A stretch of DNA of 64,000 nt, taken from assembly GCF_023614235.1 (NCBI RefSeq), contig NZ_CP094264.1:3100001-3164000 (forward strand), in the 5' to 3' direction. Position 1 is the first letter of the stretch. The number at the start of each line of letters is the position of its first letter. The notes under the pieces are model-generated. The model saw only the letters and a program-made list of their open reading frames with translations, was not told where the DNA came from and made no database searches. Made by a program: the position numbers and the translations under genes. Shown here one piece after another: positions 60,706 through 64,000 of this stretch. This DNA is from Streptomyces sp. MRC013 (GTDB lineage Bacteria; Actinomycetota; Actinomycetes; Streptomycetales; Streptomycetaceae).

Positions 60706-61206
60706 TCAGCGGGGGGACCACTCCGAGTGGCGGACCACCAGGGCCTCGACGGTGACGGGGCCGCTCCGCGCGAAGTGCAGGGTGAACGGGACGCGCTGCC
60801 CGGGCCGCACCGGTCCCCGCAGTCCGACCATCACGTCCGTGCCGTACGGCGTCATCTCCAGCGCGCCCCGCGCCGGCACCGTCACCGAGGAGAGCATCCG
60901 CATCCGGGCCGCCGCCTCGCCCGCGTCCGCGTCCTGGGACAGCATCGCCTCGCCGGCCGCCGGGGACGTCACGGACGTCAGCCGGTCGTCGGAACCGCCG
61001 GAGTTGACCACCGTGAAGACGGCCGCCGTCGTCCCCCGCCCCGGGAAGGGCTGGAGGAGCCGCGCGTGGGTGACCTCCAGCTCCGCCGGGGTGCCCGCCG
61101 CGCCCGCCGCCGTCCAGGCGGTGAGCCCGCCCAGCGCGAGCGCGCTCGCCGCGACGGCGGACAGCGCGGGCACGAACGGCTCGGCCCGCTTCCGCAGGGT
61201 CCTCAT
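60706..61206 (-). CDS. PCu(A)C-family periplasmic copper chaperone
   Basis: The 166-residue exported protein has an N-terminal hydrophobic signal/anchor ('PALSAVAASALALGGLTAW') and a PCuAC domain: 'TTAAVFTVVNSGGSDDRLTSVTSPAAGEAMLSQDA', 'RMRMLSSVTVPARGALEMTPYGTDVMVGLRGP', 'VPFTLHFARSGPVTVEALVV'. The classical H-x10-M-x21-H-x-M copper ligands are partly changed: the H-x-M site reads D-V-M, and methionines stand in for the first His. It is the last gene of the copper operon and overlaps the CopA stop by 4 bases (ATGA). Confidence 0.88.
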   Translation of the reverse strand: MRTLRKRAEPFVPALSAVAASALALGGLTAWTAAGAAGTPAELEVTHARLLQPFPGRGTTAAVFTVVNSGGSDDRLTSVTSPAAGEAMLSQDADAGEAAARMRMLSSVTVPARGALEMTPYGTDVMVGLRGPVRPGQRVPFTLHFARSGPVTVEALVVRHSEWSPR

Positions 61207-63536
61207 GCGCGCGCTCCCGGAGTGCGGCGGCGCGCGGCCGGTGCCGGGCGCCGGGGCTGCCAGCCGCGCAGCCGCAGGCTGTTGGTGACGACGACGACGG
61301 AGCTCACCGACATGGCGGCCGACGCCACCATCGGGTTGAGCCAGCCGGTCGCCGCCAGCGGCAGGGTGACGGCGTTGTACCCGAAGGCCCACACCAGGTT
61401 CGTCCGGATCGTGCCGAGCGTGCGGCGGGCCAGCAGCACGGAGTCCGCGACGGCCTCGACGTCCTCCCGGACCAGCGTCACGTCGGCCGCGCCGATCGCC
61501 GCGTCCGTACCGCCGCCCATGGCGATGCCCAGGTCCGCGCCGGCCAGGGCGACCGTGTCGTTGACGCCGTCGCCGATGACGGCGACCCGGTGGCCCTCCG
61601 ACCTCAACCCGGCGACCAGCGACGCCTTGTCCTCGGGCGTGCAGCGGGCGTGGACGTCCGCCTCCGGGATGCCGAGCTCCGCCGCGACGGCGCGGGCGGT
61701 GGCGTCCCGGTCGCCGGTCGCCAGGACGGGCCGCAGGCCGAGCCTGCGCAGCCGCTCCACCGCCCGGTACGCGCCCGGCCGCAGCGTGTCGCCCAGCGCG
61801 ATCACGGCCCGCGCCGTGCCGTCGACCTTGACGAGGACGGGGGTGTGCGCGGCCTCCTCGGCGGCGGCGAGCGCCCCGGCCAGCGACTCGGGCAGCACCT
61901 CGTCGCCGGGCGCGCGGACCTCGACGTGCCGCCCGTCGACCCGGCCGGCGACGCCGACCCCGGTCGTGGAAGCGAAGTCGGCGACCCGCGGCAGCGCGTC
62001 CCCGCCGAGCGTGCGGCGCGCGTACGCGACGACGGCCCGGCCCAGCGGATGGTCGGAGCCCTGCTCCACGGCGCCGGCGAGCCGCAGCACCTCGCGCCGG
62101 TCGTCGTCGCGGTGCGCACCGCTCAGCGGGGTGACGCCGGTGACCTTCAGCCGGCCCGTCGTGAGCGTGCCGGTCTTGTCGAGGACGACCGTGTCGACGC
62201 TGCGCAGGGTCTCCAGGGCGCGCGGCCCCTTGACGAGGATGCCCAGCTGGGCGCCGCGCCCGGTGGCGGCCAGCAGCGCCGTCGGCGTGGCGAGGCCCAA
62301 CGCGCACGGGCAGGCGACGACCAGCACGGACACGGCGACCGTCACGGCGACCTGCGCGTCGGCCCCGGCACCCAGCCAGAAGCCCAGCACGGTCACCGCC
62401 AGCGCCAGCACGGCCGGTACGAACACCCCGGCGACCCGGTCCGCGACGCGCTGCGCCCTGGCCTTGCCGGCGAGCGCGTCGGTCACCAGCCTGGTGATGC
62501 GGGCCAGCCGCGTGTCCTCGCCGACCGCCGTGGCCCGGACCAGCAGCAGCCCGCCCGCGTTGACGGCGGCGCCGACGGCGGACGAGCCGGGACCCACCTC
62601 GACGGGGTCGCTCTCCCCGGTCACCAGCGACAGGTCGAGCGCCGAACTGCCCTCCACGACCACGCCGTCCGTGGCGACCTTCTCCCCGGGCCGTACGACG
62701 AAGACCTGGCCGACGCGCAACTGCTCGATCGGGACGCGCCGTTCGCGCCCCGACTGCCCGCAGCGCACCGCCACGTCCTTCGCGGCGAGCTCGGCCAGCG
62801 ACCGCAGCGCGGCGCCCGTGCCGCGCTTGGCGCGCGCCTCCAGGTACCGCCCGGTCAGCACGAACATCGGTACGGCGACGGCCGCTTCCAGGTAGACGTG
62901 CGCGACGTCCGTCGACGGGGACGGCAGCAGGCTGAACGGCATCGTCATGCCCGGCGTGCCGGCTCCGCCGAGGAACAGCGCGTACGTCGACCAGGCGAAC
63001 GCCGCGATCGTGCCGAGGGAGACCAGCGTGTCCATCGTGGACGCCGCGTGCCGCAGGCCCCGCACCGCCTTCACGTGGCACGGCCAGGTGCTCCAGAAGA
63101 CGACGGGACCGGTCAGCGCGAAGCAGAGCCACTGCCAGTTGTCGAACTGCAGGGCGGGGACCATCGACAGGACGAGGACGGGCGCGGAGAGGGCGACGGT
63201 GACCCACAGCCGCCGCCGCTGCGCCGCCTCCTCGGCGGCCTCCTCCCGGTCGCGGCGCTCCCGCCGGGCGGCCTCCGGCTCCTCCGCGGCCCTGGGCGGG
63301 GCCGGGGGTTCGGCGGTGAAGCCGGACCGCTCGACGGCGGCGATCAGGTCGGGGACCGTGTACGTCGGCGGGTGCGTGACCCGGGCCGTGCCGGTGGCGA
63401 GGTTCACGACCGCGGTCACGCCCTTCAGCCCGGCGAGGCCCTTCTCGACCCGGTTGACGCAGGCCGCGCAGGTCATGCCGCCGATGACGAGGTCGGTGGT
63501 GGTCGTGGCGGCGGCCACGGGGCCCGGCGCGGTCAT
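61203..63536 (-). CDS. copA: copper-translocating P1B-type ATPase
   Basis: The 777-residue pump has an N-terminal heavy-metal domain ('IGGMTCAACVNRVEKGL', residue about 18), eight membrane segments, actuator 'TGESDPVEV', transmembrane metal site 'CPCALGLATPTALL', phosphorylation site 'DKTGTLTTG', nucleotide-binding 'SDHPLGRA' and 'GDGVND'. The CPC motif and MTCAAC domain are those of Cu(I) exporters. It lies between the Met-rich peptide gene (overlap 63533-63536) and the PCuAC gene (overlap 61203-61206), a fully coupled three-gene operon. The ATG at 63536 gives 'MTAPGPVA'. A longer frame upstream overlaps the previous gene and is not used. Confidence 0.95.
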   Translation of the reverse strand: MTAPGPVAAATTTTDLVIGGMTCAACVNRVEKGLAGLKGVTAVVNLATGTARVTHPPTYTVPDLIAAVERSGFTAEPPAPPRAAEEPEAARRERRDREEAAEEAAQRRRLWVTVALSAPVLVLSMVPALQFDNWQWLCFALTGPVVFWSTWPCHVKAVRGLRHAASTMDTLVSLGTIAAFAWSTYALFLGGAGTPGMTMPFSLLPSPSTDVAHVYLEAAVAVPMFVLTGRYLEARAKRGTGAALRSLAELAAKDVAVRCGQSGRERRVPIEQLRVGQVFVVRPGEKVATDGVVVEGSSALDLSLVTGESDPVEVGPGSSAVGAAVNAGGLLLVRATAVGEDTRLARITRLVTDALAGKARAQRVADRVAGVFVPAVLALAVTVLGFWLGAGADAQVAVTVAVSVLVVACPCALGLATPTALLAATGRGAQLGILVKGPRALETLRSVDTVVLDKTGTLTTGRLKVTGVTPLSGAHRDDDRREVLRLAGAVEQGSDHPLGRAVVAYARRTLGGDALPRVADFASTTGVGVAGRVDGRHVEVRAPGDEVLPESLAGALAAAEEAAHTPVLVKVDGTARAVIALGDTLRPGAYRAVERLRRLGLRPVLATGDRDATARAVAAELGIPEADVHARCTPEDKASLVAGLRSEGHRVAVIGDGVNDTVALAGADLGIAMGGGTDAAIGAADVTLVREDVEAVADSVLLARRTLGTIRTNLVWAFGYNAVTLPLAATGWLNPMVASAAMSVSSVVVVTNSLRLRGWQPRRPAPAARRRTPGARA

Positions 63537-63790
63537 CGGCCCGCCCCTTCCATGCCCATGCCGCCCATGTCCATGCCGCCCATGTCCGTGCCGTCGCCGG
63601 CCGTCCCGGCGGGGGCGCCGTCGCCGGGGTGGAGGCCGGGCGCCACGGGCCCGGCGAGCGTCCCGACGGCGTACGACGCCGCGAGCAGGACCACGAGCAG
63701 CGCCAGGAACCCGATCAGGCCCGCCAGCGGCCCGCGCGTCGTGGCGGCCGTACGTCCGGGCGCGGCCCGTCCGGGCCGGGCGTCCTTCAT
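63533..63790 (-). CDS. small membrane protein with Met-rich C-terminus
   Basis: The 85-residue protein has one membrane segment ('LAGLIGFLALLVVLLAASYAVGTL') and a C-terminal tail with repeated methionines, 'DMGGMDMGGMGMEGAG', a typical soft-metal (Cu+) binding pattern. It is coupled by ATGA overlaps to copA downstream and to a small open frame upstream. It probably delivers or buffers copper outside the membrane for the pump. The Met tail is encoded by a CCCATGTCCATGCCG-type DNA repeat. The ATG at 63790 is preferred over 63826, which would overlap more of the upstream frame. Confidence 0.8.
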   Translation of the reverse strand: MKDARPGRAAPGRTAATTRGPLAGLIGFLALLVVLLAASYAVGTLAGPVAPGLHPGDGAPAGTAGDGTDMGGMDMGGMGMEGAGR

Positions 63791-64000
63791 GGTGTTCCGC
63801 TCCTGGGATGAGCGCCCGCCAGCCACGACTCCCGGTACGGGGGTGGCCCGGACACGTGGCTGACGGGCAGACAGAGGACGGGCCCCTGAAGGGCGGTGGC
63901 TCCCTCGGCCCGGTCACTCATGCTGGCACGGAAGTCCGCGGAATCCACCCGGCGCGCGGTGATATCCCACGTGAGCATTCTCCCGTTCCACGCCGGGAAC
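63787..64000 (-). CDS. open frame of unknown function at the window edge (possibly partial)
   Basis: This minus-strand frame is open from the window end. With ATG 63978 (GGGAG just upstream, very close) it would encode 63 residues: 'MLTWDITARRVDSADFRAS', then 'LQGPVLCLPVSHVSG'. Its TGA overlaps the ATG of the Met-rich gene by 4 bases, which suggests translation. I recognise no domain, and it may be the end of a longer gene beyond the window. Confidence 0.35.
   Translation of the reverse strand, partial: FPAWNGRMLTWDITARRVDSADFRASMSDRAEGATALQGPVLCLPVSHVSGPPPYRESWLAGAHPRSGTP

Overview
This is a 64-kb stretch of actinobacterial chromosome, almost certainly from a Streptomyces. It is very GC-rich, uses many GTG starts, and couples genes through ATGA/GTGA overlaps. 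It carries the AfsK-AfsS-AfsR regulatory set, a DmdR1-type iron regulator and an FbiC (F420) gene. From memory, the conserved genes follow the S. coelicolor order from dmdR1 to afsK/afsS/afsR to fbiC. I could not check that here. Accessory blocks are inserted into this backbone.

Layout. 0-19 kb is mostly core: a GAF-protein end, a SIS protein, dmdR1, an alpha/beta hydrolase that lacks its nucleophile, an ABC exporter, a primase-like protein with a divergent HTH/TPR regulator, a solute-binding lipoprotein, purU, an ECF sigma/zinc-finger anti-sigma pair, a STAS protein, an anti-sigma kinase and an ADP-forming acyl-CoA synthetase-like protein. 19-26.8 kb is an accessory block. On the minus strand it reads cyclodipeptide synthase, NCS1 permease, rhodanese, secreted thioredoxin, S8 protease and TrxB. 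Two overlapping LysR genes face it, and beyond them lies a tRNA-Cys with a non-canonical anticodon loop. 27-33 kb holds a flavin monooxygenase, a PdxH-like oxidase, a TetR regulator, a VOC protein (position of KbpA) and a GNAT enzyme. 33-41.5 kb is the AfsK/AfsS/AfsR locus, with an AfsR-type box and a leader hairpin before afsS. 42-56 kb holds a two-component system, a 2OG-Fe(II) oxygenase/PLP dehydratase pair, cupin and DinB proteins, fbiC, an ECF sigma factor, a PadR/HAAS pair and a DrrAB-type exporter. 56-60.5 kb is a small accessory module: a decayed SARP regulator, a cytochrome P450 and a PvcA/DIT1-type isocyanide synthase. 60.7-64 kb is a copper operon with PCuAC, CopA and a Met-rich peptide.

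How the genes work together. The most interesting hypothesis is that the 19-26.8 kb block makes and handles a cyclodipeptide in a sulfur/thiol context, perhaps using the odd tRNA-Cys as a substrate carrier. The P450/isocyanide synthase pair resembles the yeast DIT1/DIT2 logic. AfsK, AfsR and AfsS would link global regulation to secondary metabolism.

Data quality. At least five genes are each broken by a single-base change in or beside a C/G homopolymer: the ECF sigma factor, padR, a small membrane protein, the P450, and afsR, where two compensating changes are inferred. A sixth, the monooxygenase 3' end, is possible. The pattern suggests homopolymer sequencing errors more than biology, so these genes should be read as probably intact until resequenced.
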